Source: Hepsetus odoe
Lineage: Eukaryota; Chordata; Actinopteri; Characiformes; Hepsetidae
Reading direction: 5' to 3'
DNA: 64,000 nucleotides
Assembly (NCBI GenBank): GCA_017165825.1
Contig: CM029381.1
Coordinates: 4,153,865-4,217,864, forward strand
Positions 29,700 through 40,047 of the stretch are shown here, one piece after another. Both the position numbers and the translations under genes were made by a program. The notes below the pieces were generated by a model, which was not told the origin of the DNA, ran no database searches, and worked only from the letters and a program-made list of their open reading frames with translations. How positions within the stretch are numbered: position 1 is the first letter of the stretch; the number at the start of each line of letters is the position of its first letter.

Positions 29700-32058
29700 G
29701 AATAGAGTGGAAGTGAGGGTTGGAACATTGAATGTTGGCAGCATTACTGGTAAAGGTAGAGAATTAGCTGATATGATGGAGAGAAGGAAGGCTGACATTT
29801 TGTGTGTGCAAGAGACTAGATGGAAGGAGAGTAAGGCCAGGTGTATTGGAGGAGGGTTTAAATTGTTTAATCATGGTGTGGATCGAAGGAGGATTGGGGT
29901 AGATGTTATCCTGAAGGAAGAGTATGTGGAGTGTGCTTTGGAGGTGAAGAGGATGTCAGGGAGGGTGATGAGTCTGAAGCTGGAAGTTGAAGGTGTGATA
30001 ATGAATGTTGTTAGTGCTTATGCCCCACAACTTGGTTGTGAGATGGAACAGAAAGAAGAATTCTGGGGTGAGTTAGAGGAAGTGACAGAGAGTATACCCA
30101 CAGTACACTCGTCCCTGTCGTGACAGGAGAGAGTGTAGCTAAACAACATAGGATGGTGGTCTGTAGGTTGACCTTGGAGGTCAAGAAGAGGAGGAAAGTC
30201 AGGGCAGAGTCGAAGATCAAGTGGTGGAAGCTGAAGGAGGAGGACTGCAAGGTGGAATTCAGGCAAGAGGCACTGGGAGGTGTTGAACAGCTACTGGATT
30301 GCTGCGAAACTACTGCAGAAGTGATAAGGCAGACGGCTAAAAATGTACTTGCTGTGACATCTGGAAGGAAGGAGGATGAGAGGTTGGACAGTAAAGAGGG
30401 AGAAAAGGATCTTTACCGATTGGCTAGACAGAGAGAAAGATCTGGGAAAGATGTGCAGCAGGTCAGGGCGATTAAAGATAGAAATGGAAACATACTCAAA
30501 GGTGAACAGAGTGTGTTGAGCAGATGGAAGGAATACTTTGAGGGGCTGATGAATGAAGAAAATGAGAGGGAGAGAAGTTTGGAAGATGTGAGGAGAGTGA
30601 ACCAGGAAGTGCAGCAAATAAACAAGATGGAAGTAAGGGCAGCGATAAAGAGGATGAAGACTGGAAAGGCTGTTGGACCGGATGACATACATGGAGGTGT
30701 TTAGGGGAGATGGCAGTTGAGTTTCTGACAAGATTGTTTATCACAATCTGGGAAAGTGAGAAGATGCCTGAGGAGTGGAGATGAAGTGTACTGGTACCGA
30801 TCTTCAAGAATAAGGGTGATGCACAGAGCTGTAGTAACTATAGAGGGATAAAGTTGATCAGCCACAATATGAAGATATGGGAAAGAGTAGTGGAAGCTAG
30901 GTTAAGAAAAGAGGTGAGGATTAGTGAACAGCAGTATGGTTTTGTGCCGAGAAAGAGCACCACAGATGCAATGTTTGCTCTGAGGGTGTTGATGGAGAAG
31001 TACAGAGAAGGTCAAAAGGAGCTGCATTGTGCCTTTGTGGACTTGGAGAAAGCATATGACAGGGTGCTTAGAGAGGAGTCGTGGTTTTGTATGAGGATGT
31101 CTGGTGTTACAGAGAAGTATGTGAGAGTAGTTTAGGATATGTATGATGGCAATATAACAGTGGTGAGAGCTGCAGTGAGAGTGATGGATGCATTTAAGGT
31201 AGAGGTTGGATTACATCAAGGATCAGCACTGAGCCAATTCTTGTTTGCAATTGTAATGGACAGGTTGACGGACGAGGTTAGACAGGAGTCTCCATGGACG
31301 ATGATGTTTGCTGATGATATTGTGATCGGTAGTGAGAGTAGGGAGCAGCTTGAGGAGAACCTGGAGAGATGGAGATATGCTCTGGAGAGGAGAGGAATGA
31401 AAGTGAGTAGGGCAAAGACAGAATACATGAGTGTGAATGAAAGGGAGGAAAGTGGAGTGGTTAGGATGCAGGGAGTGGAGGTAACAAAGGTGGAGGAGTT
31501 TAAATACTTGGGATCAACAGTTCAGTGTAGAGTGTGGAAGAGAGGTGAAGAAGAGAGTGCAAGCAGGTTGGAATGGGTGGAGAAGAGTGGCTGGAGTGAT
31601 TTGTGACAGAGGCGTACCCGCTAGAGTAAAAGGGAAGGTTTATAGGACAGCAGTGAGACCAGCTATGTTGTATGGGTTGGAGACGGTGGCACTGACAAAG
31701 AGACAGGAGTCAGAGCTGGAGGTGTCAGAGTTAAAGATGCTGAGATTTTCACTGGGTGTGACGAGGATGGACAGGATTAGAAATGAGTATATTAGAGGGA
31801 CAGCTCAGGTTAGACGTCTTGGAGACAAGCTTAGAGAAGCAAGGTTGCGTTGGTTTGGACATGTCCAGAGGTGAGATGAGGATTATATTGGAAGGAGGAT
31901 GTTGAAGACCAAAGAGGAGGTTTATGGACATAGATAGAGAGAGGACATGCAGATGGTTGGTTTGAAGTAGGAAGATGCAGAGGACCGAAAGAATTGGAGA
32001 CAGTTGATCCGCTTTGGCGACCCCTAAATGGGAGCAGCCGAAAGAAAAAGAAGATTAG
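29700..32058 (+). mobile_element. RTE-type LINE, copy 2, decayed
   Basis: Endonuclease start (VRVGTLNVGS, ILCVQETRWK) at 29709-29830; then about 400 bp of endonuclease are missing near 30105. RT pieces follow in several frames: AVGPDDI, SNYRGIKLIS, EQQYGFVPRKST (30854-31135), GLHQGSALSQFLFAIVMDRL and MMFADDIVIGS (31139-31606), and LYGLETVALTKRQ to LRWFGHVQR (31545-31874). It ends with GGCGACCCCTAAATGGGAGC and a purine-rich tail, then a SINE. Clearly the same family as 5159-6510 and 43826-46977. Confidence 0.85.
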
Positions 32059-32062
32059 TTTA

Positions 32063-32325
32063 CAGAACATATTGGGCAGTATAGCGGTTCAGGACGAGGC
32101 CCCTGGATAGGAAGTTTGCGGGTTCGAATGCCAGACCAGTAGGTTGCACTGAGGTACCCTGGAGCAAGGTACCATCCCAGTCACTGCTCCCTAGGCGCTT
32201 TCAATAGCTTCCCCCTGCTGGACGGTGTGTGTGTGGCTGAAAAGTAGAGGCTGAACTTCGTTGTGTCTCACTGTGTGTGCTGTGCCGTGTTTCACAATGA
32301 CAAAATAGTTACTTTCACTTACAAC
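32063..32325 (+). mobile_element. tRNA-derived SINE, near full length
   Basis: Head GGGCAGTATAGCGGTTCAGG, B box GGGTTCGAATGCC, middle GAGGTACCCTGGAGCAAGGT, and tail GTGTTTCACAATGACAAAAT...ACTTTCAC. The best reference copy in the window for this family. Confidence 0.82.
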
Positions 32326-33290
32326 AGTTCTTGTTACATGGTTTATTCAGTTCTCCCCTCATTTTTAGTTCTGAAGCTATAATAACTAAACCAGTAAGAA
32401 TGTAGTAAGAACGTAATGAGTGTCCTGCAGCAGCCAGCGCAAGTGAACTGGTGTTGAGCCATTTCTTCTTGTGTTGGTGAAGAAATGATGCCTCCTCCCT
32501 GAGAGGATTTTAGAACTGTGCAGTGTCTAAAGGTTTAAAGAGAACCAACGATTACTCCATTAACCTTCAGATTAAACACTCTGTTACTTACACACAAATA
32601 TAACTGGTATTGAAAACCCTCAAATGATCACCAGTCACTGTGATTCAGAACCACTAAGACTCATAACCTCACAATTGATCACTGATATGACTTCATGTCT
32701 AGATTTCTAAAATATCCTTCATATGTTATCTGGGTTTATTCTCAATGTAACCAATGACCTTGGTACAGTTTGCAAGGTGACCATAATCATCCTTCACCAT
32801 CCTGAGCACCTCCTCCAGTAGTCAGGCTGAAGAGCCATTTGTGTTCAACTCTTCTTCTTCTTCTTCTTCATCTTCAAAAGAAACATGTGAAGCACCAGGC
32901 AGCTCAAGGTCAGCTTACAGATCTATGTCTTTAAGGAGATTTTACTAGACAGCTTTAAATCTTTAATCCCAACTGAGTCAGATATTCTGCTTTCTTTAAT
33001 CAAACCTGGTCCAACATCGGTCCTCTGTGGACATGACTCAAGGCTTCTTTCTGAGACAGCAGCCTTGCAAACTAACCGTGGTTTGAGTTTGGACGGTTTC
33101 TCCTGGTACGGTCTTTGTGGTTGGTTCTGCTTTGGTGATAATCACAGCAGGAGGGCAAGCTTAAAATTGTCGATCTAAAATGTTCACTGAAGGTAGGCTG
33201 AAAAGCAATGCCAAAAAGTGCTGCAGTGATCTTTTGGGTCTACACCTGCCTGTCTTGGAGCTACACATCCCGAGAGTAACTGTTTAGGTC
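32326..33290. other. No certain gene; possible intron of the RyR remnant
   Basis: No repeat recognised apart from a short (CTT)n at 32851-32868. Lies 3' of the last recognisable ryanodine-receptor exon, so more decayed exons may be here. Confidence 0.35.
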
Positions 33291-33299
33291 TTCACTCAC

Positions 33300-34982
33300 A
33301 GGTCCATGAGTCCACCCTGCTCAGTCTCATCCAAGAGCCAGAGATCATGAAGATTATGAGTCAGCCTCTCTCTGATCACCTCCACCTGGGGTGTAGGTCC
33401 CACCTGAGGGAGAGAAACAGATATTCTCAGCTTACTGCAATTATAAAAGATGACAAAAAGAGTAAAAGGAGGTTCCAAAGCTCAATGAAATAAACGTTAT
33501 TTGTTCATCACCAGTTGTACACACTGCCTCATCATCCTGCTCTACAGTAGGTTATGATAACGCTTATAATGTTTCTGAGGATGTTGATTTTATTTGGCTG
33601 GTGTCCACTGGTGCAGGAGTAAAGGTCACAGGGCCAGTGGGTCGAGCAGGCCTTGACGAGTGAACTGCTCACAAAGCTCCAGCCTACAACACGCTCTGGG
33701 AAGCAAGGCTTCAGAGCACGGCAAGAAAACAGCAGGGGGCAGAAAGGTAAACTCCCCCTGCCTGGCCCCAAACAGCAGACGCAACCTGCAAGAAAAGAAA
33801 AGAGTCGAGTCAAGACAAATCAAGTCAGCTTGATTCATAAAGCGCTTTTTACTGTTGCTGTCACAAAGCAGCTTTACAGAGATCGAAAAGAGTCACTTAC
33901 TCTGTGAATATGATCGTCAACTGTAGGTGAACCCACGGTCCTCCAGGAAAACTACTAGCTGGTTTATTGGCATATGGAGCGTGAGAAGTGAGAATTAGCA
34001 GCTAACGTCCTAACCACTAGGCCACCGCTGCCCCCAAAACTGCACATTTGTCAGGATGCATGTTAAACCCAGGTTTGAATGAGTTACAGGACATGCTGTA
34101 TATAAAAACTGGGAAAAAAAAAATCTATTAAAAAGAAAAAAAAATAAATCTGTTTAAAAAAAAAAAAAAACCTAACTCCAGCTGAGAACTTGACAACAGG
34201 AAACAGCCGCCCTTCAGCATTAAAACTTTTCAGCATGCCCCGAACTGGTTGCCCATTACCCGAAAAGGAATTACATGGAGCACTGAGGTCAAGGCAACAG
34301 CTCATGATGTGGTCCTTCTTCAGAAGCTGTTGATTGGGTGAACTGACTCTTCACCCAACACCTCCTGGAAAAAAATAGCCAATCAGACTCCTGTATCTGA
34401 TTTACTTGACAAACTTTATGACCAGCCAAATAAAACCACCATGTGAACCAATCATTCACAGGAAGTGTCTTTTTAGTGAGGCAGCCTGAGCTGATATTAA
34501 TATATTAAAAAGCACAATAAAGCACAAAGAAACAGCCGTATTTGCTGGTATTTTCATAAACAAAATGTAAAGCTGTAATTAAAATGGCACATAATTAATA
34601 CAATTTTCATCTAATAAATGAATAAAGAAACTGTAATAAAAGTACATATTCCCAAGTTTCCTACTGACTATCGAGTGTATCTTGTATGTGTTCATTTAAG
34701 TGCTATTCATGGTTAAACAAAACCGTCAAAACCATAGGAGCAGAGATCATCGCCTACTCCGTTTGATCCCCAACCATGACCTCCTGTAGGGGAGGGGTGG
34801 TATCCTTCGGGTCGGCCGTCATAAAAACTTCTCCACCACCACTTCATTGAACCACTTCCTGTACTAGGCGGTGTCATCACCCATACAAAGGTAGATGTTT
34901 GGCCCAACATTGAGACAAACAAACACCAGTTATTGGTAAGAGAGACACTAACGTGTACAAACTTTAAAACAATGTAGAACAT
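33300..34982 (-). pseudogene. Ryanodine receptor gene remnant, four exon-like pieces in order
   Basis: Minus strand. Piece A (34722-34820) reads GYHPSPTGGHGWGSNGVGDD then SYGFDG. B (34160-34345) reads HIMSCCLDLSAP, NGQPVRGML, FNAEGRLFPVVKFSAGVR. C (33596-33785) reads LRLLFGARQGEFTFLPP, EALLPR, then after a 1-nt shift GPVTFTPAPVDTSQ. D (33300-33403) reads PQVEVIRERLTHNLHDLWLL. These match, in order, the first SPRY domain and start of the following RyR repeat of ryanodine receptors, the intracellular Ca2+ release channels. C and D have proper AG acceptors (TTCTTGCAG, CTCCCTCAG) and D has a GTGAGT donor, so introns are kept and this is not a retrocopy. The frameshift in C, the missing donor after C and the lost end of A suggest a dead duplicate. 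Confidence 0.75.
33990..34040 (-). mobile_element. SINE head fragment
   Basis: GGGGGCAGCGGTGGCCTAGT on the minus strand, inside an intron of the RyR remnant. Confidence 0.5.
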
Positions 34983-35029
34983 TTCAAATTTGCCTTAAAA
35001 TGAACAATTTTACGCTTGTCCAAATAATA

Positions 35030-35235
35030 TGCACAACACATCCAGGACCTGAAGCACACACAGCAGAACAACAGAAAACATCCAGGACCTGGAGCTCTCA
35101 CAGCAGAACACCACAACACATCCATGACCCGGAACTCACACACAGCAGTGGAACACAGCACATCCATGACCTGGAGCACACACAGCAGAAGAACACAACA
35201 CATCCAGAATCTGGAGCTCACACAGAAGATCATAT
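35030..35235. repeat. Minisatellite, ~43-bp unit, about 4-5 copies
   Basis: Units around CACATCCAGGACCTGGAGCT...CACACAGCAGAACA, diverged from each other. Confidence 0.8.
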
Positions 35236-35274
35236 ATACACTACTTGCTCAGTCCACCGACCTGAATAGGAAAC

Positions 35275-35612
35275 TTCATCTACTCCTGGAAGTGGGGCAC
35301 CTGGAGCCGGTCATCCAGCAGGAATTGAATTATTTGGAGATGGTCCTCCAGCAGGAACTGGTGCACCCAGAGGCGGTCCTCCACTAGGAAGTGAATTATC
35401 TGGGGTGGACTTCCATCAGGAGGTGGTCTTCCACTAAGAAGTGAATTATCTGGAGGTGGTCCTCCACTAGGAAGTGGTTCACCAGCAGTGGTCCTCCTCC
35501 AGGAAGTGGTGCACCTGGAGGTGGTTCTCCACCAGGAATAGAACTATCTGGAGGCAATCCTCCACCAGGAAGCGAAGTATCTGGAGGTGGTCCTCCACCA
35601 GGAAGTGGTTAA
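35275..35612. repeat. Minisatellite, ~36-45-bp unit, about 8 copies
   Basis: Units around ATCTGGAGGTGGTCCTCCAC CAGGAAGTG. One frame on each strand gives Gly/Pro-rich peptide (plus strand SGGGPPPGSG; minus strand GGPPPDTSLPGG), but the frames break between units, so I do not call a protein. Confidence 0.8.
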
Positions 35613-35764
35613 ACAATCTATTGTATTGTATTGGATTGAGTTGAACTCTGTAAACGACTCCTCTGTTCACAGACCCTGTAATAGGAATGAAGCCTGTCCG
35701 TGTCTCTTTCACCAAAGCTGTAACTGTGAGTGGCACAAGTTAACGCCTTAAAAACTCTGATTCA

Positions 35765-35922
35765 GCTTCACTGATTCACTTCTCTCTCCTCCATCAGTGA
35801 TTCACTTCTCTCTATCCTCCATCAGTGATTCACTTCTCTCTATCCTCCATCACTGATTAATTTCCCTCCTCCATCACTGATTCACTTCTTTCTCCTCCAT
35901 CATTGATTCACTTACATTCACT
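35765..35922. repeat. Minisatellite, ~26-31-bp unit, about 5 copies
   Basis: Units TGATTCACTTCTCTCT with CCTCCATCA, increasingly diverged to the right. Confidence 0.8.
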
Positions 35923-36010
35923 TTGATTCAATTCACTGATTCACTGCTATGTAAACTGTCTCTGTATACACCATATACTATATAAACTGTACTATATACA
36001 CTATATACTA

Positions 36011-36550
36011 CAGTACTGTGCAAAAGTTTTAGGCAGGTGTGAAAAAATGCTGTAAACAAAGAATGCTTTCAAAAATGGAAGTTTTAATCATTTATTTTCA
36101 TCAATCAACAAAATGCAGTGAATGAACAAAAGAGAAATCTAAATCAAATCAGTATTTGGTGTGACAACCCTTTGCCTTCAAAACAACATCAATTCTTCTA
36201 GGTACACTTGCACACAATTTTTGAAGGAACTCGGCTGGTAGGTTGTTCCAAACATGTCTGTGTTTCAACCTACGTGTGACATTGATGATCTTTAGCACCT
36301 GTTCAACTCTAAGAGTTTCACCTGTAAAATTGGTTGATCATACACCTGACTATAATCCTACAAAATCCCTGACTTTGTGCAAGTGTACCTAAAGGAATTG
36401 ATGCTGGTTTGAAGGCAAAAGGTAGTAACACCAAATTTTGTATTTGCATTTTGTAAATTGATATAAATAAACAATCATTATTTATATTTCTGTAAGCATT
36501 CTTTGTTTACAGCATTTTTTCACACCTGCCTAAAACATTTGCACAGTACT
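36011..36550. mobile_element. Tc1-like MITE (non-autonomous), ~57-bp terminal inverted repeats
   Basis: Left end CAGTACTGTGCAAAAGTTTT after TA; right end is its near-perfect inverse (ATTTGCACAGTACT then ATA). The inverted repeats reach into AAACAAAGAATGCTT. The ~420-bp interior is a shortened remnant related to the 63592 element (shared TTCTTCTAGGTACACTTGCA and TTTGAAGGCAAA). No transposase frame is left. Confidence 0.88.
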
Positions 36551-36607
36551 ATATATTATCCTGTCTTTGCTCATCAGGGTTATCAAACTACTTTCTGATG
36601 GTTTGTA

Positions 36608-39070
36608 GACAGTTTCAGTATCGGCATGCAAGTCGTTTATGTCAATCATGAAAAATAATGTTTTTGGTCCCCGTGTTATGTCATTAAGTCATTGGTGTCA
36701 TGCTGTCATTGATAATATTGTGTAAAAAGTTGTTTGATATAACTTCATAGCTAGATTTTCTGCTATTAATAACTTTTATTTCCAGAATCTGATACTATGG
36801 GTCTTCCCGGGGGATCATCTGGATCTGGCCATGTCTCTTTCGCTATAGCCCTTTTTGAGTTTATGGATCTTTGGGAGTAGATAGCATTGTCTTGCTCTTG
36901 GGGTTTCTTCCCCTGTGATGTATTCCTCTTGTTCTTGCTTATATACCTGTTCTATACTCATTGTTTCACCTGTTCTGTTATCAGTTTCTTAGTTTGGTTG
37001 TGTTGGATTCTCCGATTGAGAACCGAGGTTCGAGGAGTCAGTGATGAGGCGAAGAGGGTTTTAAGCTATAGCAAAGTTTATTAACTGAAAAGTAACAAAA
37101 TTCTTACAAGATGTTCAAGAGACTGGTCAATGCTCCTCCTCTCCGTGTGGAATCCTTTCTCTCTAACTTGCACAGTTCAGCGTAGCCTTTTTATCTATCC
37201 CCGGGAGCTCCAAGGCCTCTGGTAGAGACACCTAATCTAAGTCTATGACCTTGTTTGGGTGCTTTTGACGTGCAAAGAAAGCGTTACTCAGAAGAGAACA
37301 TAGAAAAATAGAGATGCAGTTAATAATATATAGGTTAAAGGTGACAGGGACATGAATACTACCTAGGGAAGGGATTTAGGGTAATGGGGGTAAAAGGGCA
37401 TTGGGCCACTAGAGGAGTTTAGGGATGGAAGGGCATAGGAACTATTGTGGGAAGAAGGGAAAAGGACATTGGAACTATTGTGGGGAGAAGGGAAAAGGAC
37501 ATTGGAATAGAGAATTGGATATATGACTGATATAGGGATGCAATAAAAGAAATAAATGAATATGTCAGTTAAGTTGCCGTACTCAATTTCAGATAGATCT
37601 TTGTGTTGCTTAATTGTCTACTTGCTTCTTGAACACGCTGGGTCTCAGTCCAAAATTACTGTTGCGTTGCCATTGCCTGCTGGCTTTATTATGTGTGGAT
37701 CCCTCCTCAGAGAATTCCTGAGAAGTCCTGAACACTGAATGTTTTCTGTGTTTGATATCAAAGCTAATAGCTTTCGCCTGGCCAGTGCTAATAGCAGCTT
37801 GATACTGGTTTGTAAGGACATCAGCTCGGCTCCAATTACCATATCAGAGTGCGAAGTGCTCCGGGCTCTGATGTGAGTGAGCGTGCATACCTACTTAAAA
37901 AGATCACCATCATTCCTGTCCTGAAACTAAAAAGACACAGTGGGGAGAAAATGTCAACTTTTTTACTCATATCCTCAAATCCTTCGGATTTCATGAAGAA
38001 CGTTAAAGTGTAAGATTTATGTGTCAGAAAAGTATTTAATGCAAGTAGATTTAGAGAGTAGTTGTAAAAGAAAGAACTATGTATGGTGATTTTAGACTTG
38101 GACCAGGTTAAACAATTAATACATGAATTTATTAATTAACAAGCCCCACTGTTTCTGTTCTATCTTTTATATTGAGCAGAATGTTCAAGCTAAAGCAGAT
38201 CACACCTAACGATGGTAAAGAATTGACAATTGTTGATACATACACTCTGTATGCAGAAGCATATACAATAATGAAAATGATATTCTTTGTTAGAACAGGC
38301 TCTAGTTTTTTTTGTGAATTCAGGTACAGGCTATTCAGTTATACTGACAAGTTCATCACACCAACAAGAACCAGTGGTCTAGTCCTGGTGTGTGTGGGAG
38401 GCTTAAGAAATTGAGAAATTTACAATACTCCTCACATGTACATTTACTGTTGTCCAGTAAAACTGTAGGTAGAGATCTATTGTATAAATTAGGTGGCTTT
38501 AAATCAGTACAACTGATGGGTTGAAAGTAATAGGACCCACACTACTAGTCGGGAAAAATTGAATATTCCAGAGGCATATTCCGCTCAACATATGTCACCA
38601 ACCTAAAAAAGGGGGCTCAATGGAAGGACTTGGGAACAAGCATGCGATTTTAGCAATACTGACATTTAAAAAGGAAAGATATGGTACAGTAAGAACTGCA
38701 TGTGTACAGAACGGATACAGAATTTTGTTGTGCCAATTGTATAACAGTAAAGCATGATTTGGGGCTGGTAAAAATGAGTTGATCACCACTGGTTCTCACT
38801 AAAGGCCAGTGGAAGTCACTGTAGACAGTGAAGAAACTTAATGAACCTGTAGTGTATTTCTCAGTATTCCCATTCATTCAGAATCAGTTTTCAGTTTGAT
38901 GGGAAGCCCTTCAAATTCACTCTTCTTTCAAGGCTTTTATGAGTCACTGTGATTCAACGTATCCCAATACCCATCACCAAGATTATTTTTGGGAATGTGT
39001 TCTTATTGTTAAGCTTTTATTCCCAAAAATGCCATTCTTGAGCCTCTTGAGTTATTTGATTCATGGGAAA
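36608..39070 (+). repeat. Diverged direct duplication, copy 1
   Basis: Matches 40048-43058: for example AAAAATAATGTTTTTGGTCC, TTGTTTGATATAACTT and the long shared block 37560-39070 / 41540-43060. Copy 1 has a solo LTR at 37002-37567; copy 2 has an LTR element at 40256-41336. The N run truncates copy 1. I see no conserved coding frame, only short frames with shared pieces (MFKL/MFKR...), so the function is unknown. Confidence 0.85.
37002..37567 (-). mobile_element. Solo LTR
   Basis: Present in copy 1 and absent from copy 2, so an insertion. Ends TGTTGGATTC...ATATGTCA give TG/CA termini. On the minus strand a TATA-like GATAAAAAGG (about 37185) and an AATAAA polyA signal (about 37080) are in order. 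Flanks GTTG / GTTA suggest a 4-5-bp target duplication. An internal 34-bp tandem repeat lies at 37438-37506. Confidence 0.6.
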
Positions 39071-39570
39071 NNNNNNNNNNNNNNNNNNNNNNNNNNNNNN
39101 NNNNNNNNNNNNNNNNNNNNNNNNNNNNNNNNNNNNNNNNNNNNNNNNNNNNNNNNNNNNNNNNNNNNNNNNNNNNNNNNNNNNNNNNNNNNNNNNNNNN
39201 NNNNNNNNNNNNNNNNNNNNNNNNNNNNNNNNNNNNNNNNNNNNNNNNNNNNNNNNNNNNNNNNNNNNNNNNNNNNNNNNNNNNNNNNNNNNNNNNNNNN
39301 NNNNNNNNNNNNNNNNNNNNNNNNNNNNNNNNNNNNNNNNNNNNNNNNNNNNNNNNNNNNNNNNNNNNNNNNNNNNNNNNNNNNNNNNNNNNNNNNNNNN
39401 NNNNNNNNNNNNNNNNNNNNNNNNNNNNNNNNNNNNNNNNNNNNNNNNNNNNNNNNNNNNNNNNNNNNNNNNNNNNNNNNNNNNNNNNNNNNNNNNNNNN
39501 NNNNNNNNNNNNNNNNNNNNNNNNNNNNNNNNNNNNNNNNNNNNNNNNNNNNNNNNNNNNNNNNNNNNNN
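39071..39570. other. Assembly gap (500 N)
   Basis: Exactly 500 N. It lies between the first duplicated block and a Rex1 fragment, so a LINE probably continues into it. Confidence 0.99.
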
Positions 39571-39780
39571 AGTGGTTTGGCTCCTTGGGGTTCGATGTCT
39601 TAGAGACTGGAACCAGGCATGAGGTCTTCCACAGAATAGGGACGCGCTCTAGGTTGAGGCTGAGGTTAAAGATGCAAGTGATAACCTCACAGAGTTGATG
39701 TACACAGTCCCTCAACAGGCTGGAGCTAATGCCATCCGGACCTGTGGCTTTCCTGTATTTCATCTTACATATTTTTTCCT
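39571..39780 (-). mobile_element. Rex1-like LINE fragment (RT domain start)
   Basis: Minus-strand frame ATGPDGISSSLLRDCVHQLC, IFNLSLNLERVPILWK and VPVSKTSNPKEPNH, the region just before RT motif 1-2 in fish Rex1/Babar-type LINEs. Cut by the gap on its 3' side. Confidence 0.7.
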
Positions 39781-39911
39781 GTACTTCATCTTTCGTATTT
39801 GGAAATGCTACCTCCTTCCAGTCTTCCTGTGCTGGGGCAAACTGTTTTCCCCCATGGCTGGTCTTTTAATTTGTAAATTGAATTGGCTATTAAATTCAAA
39901 GCCATTTTGGT

Positions 39912-39972
39912 AGAGGTTGATCCCCTCTGGAGACCCCCTTAATGGGAGCAGCTGAAAGAAGAAGAAGATTAA
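39912..39972 (+). mobile_element. RTE 3'-end fragment
   Basis: GTTGATCCCCTCTGGAGACC, CCTTAATGGGAGCAGCTGAA and AGAAGAAGAAGATTA match the last ~60 bp of the RTE-type LINEs at 6470-6510 and 31995-32058. Confidence 0.7.
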
Positions 39973-40047
39973 ATTCAAGGTCATTTCTAGTTTGGCTTAT
40001 TTCTAATAATTTCAGAAGTATATTATCCTTATATTATCCTATTATAT

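Noticed and set aside
35030..35612. CRISPR-like array
   Set aside because: Repeats are contiguous diverged minisatellite units without unique spacers, and the genome is eukaryotic.
35275..35612. Gly/Pro-rich repetitive protein gene
   Set aside because: Neither strand keeps one frame across all units and no start, signal peptide or splice context is evident.
37556..37738. Conserved small frame shared with 41457-41705
   Set aside because: Similarity is explained by the DNA-level duplication; frames differ in start, length and end between copies.
38939..39763. Open frames of 211-248 codons across 39063-39622
   Set aside because: Mostly N run. Only the non-N part 39571-39780 (minus) is meaningful and is listed as Rex1.
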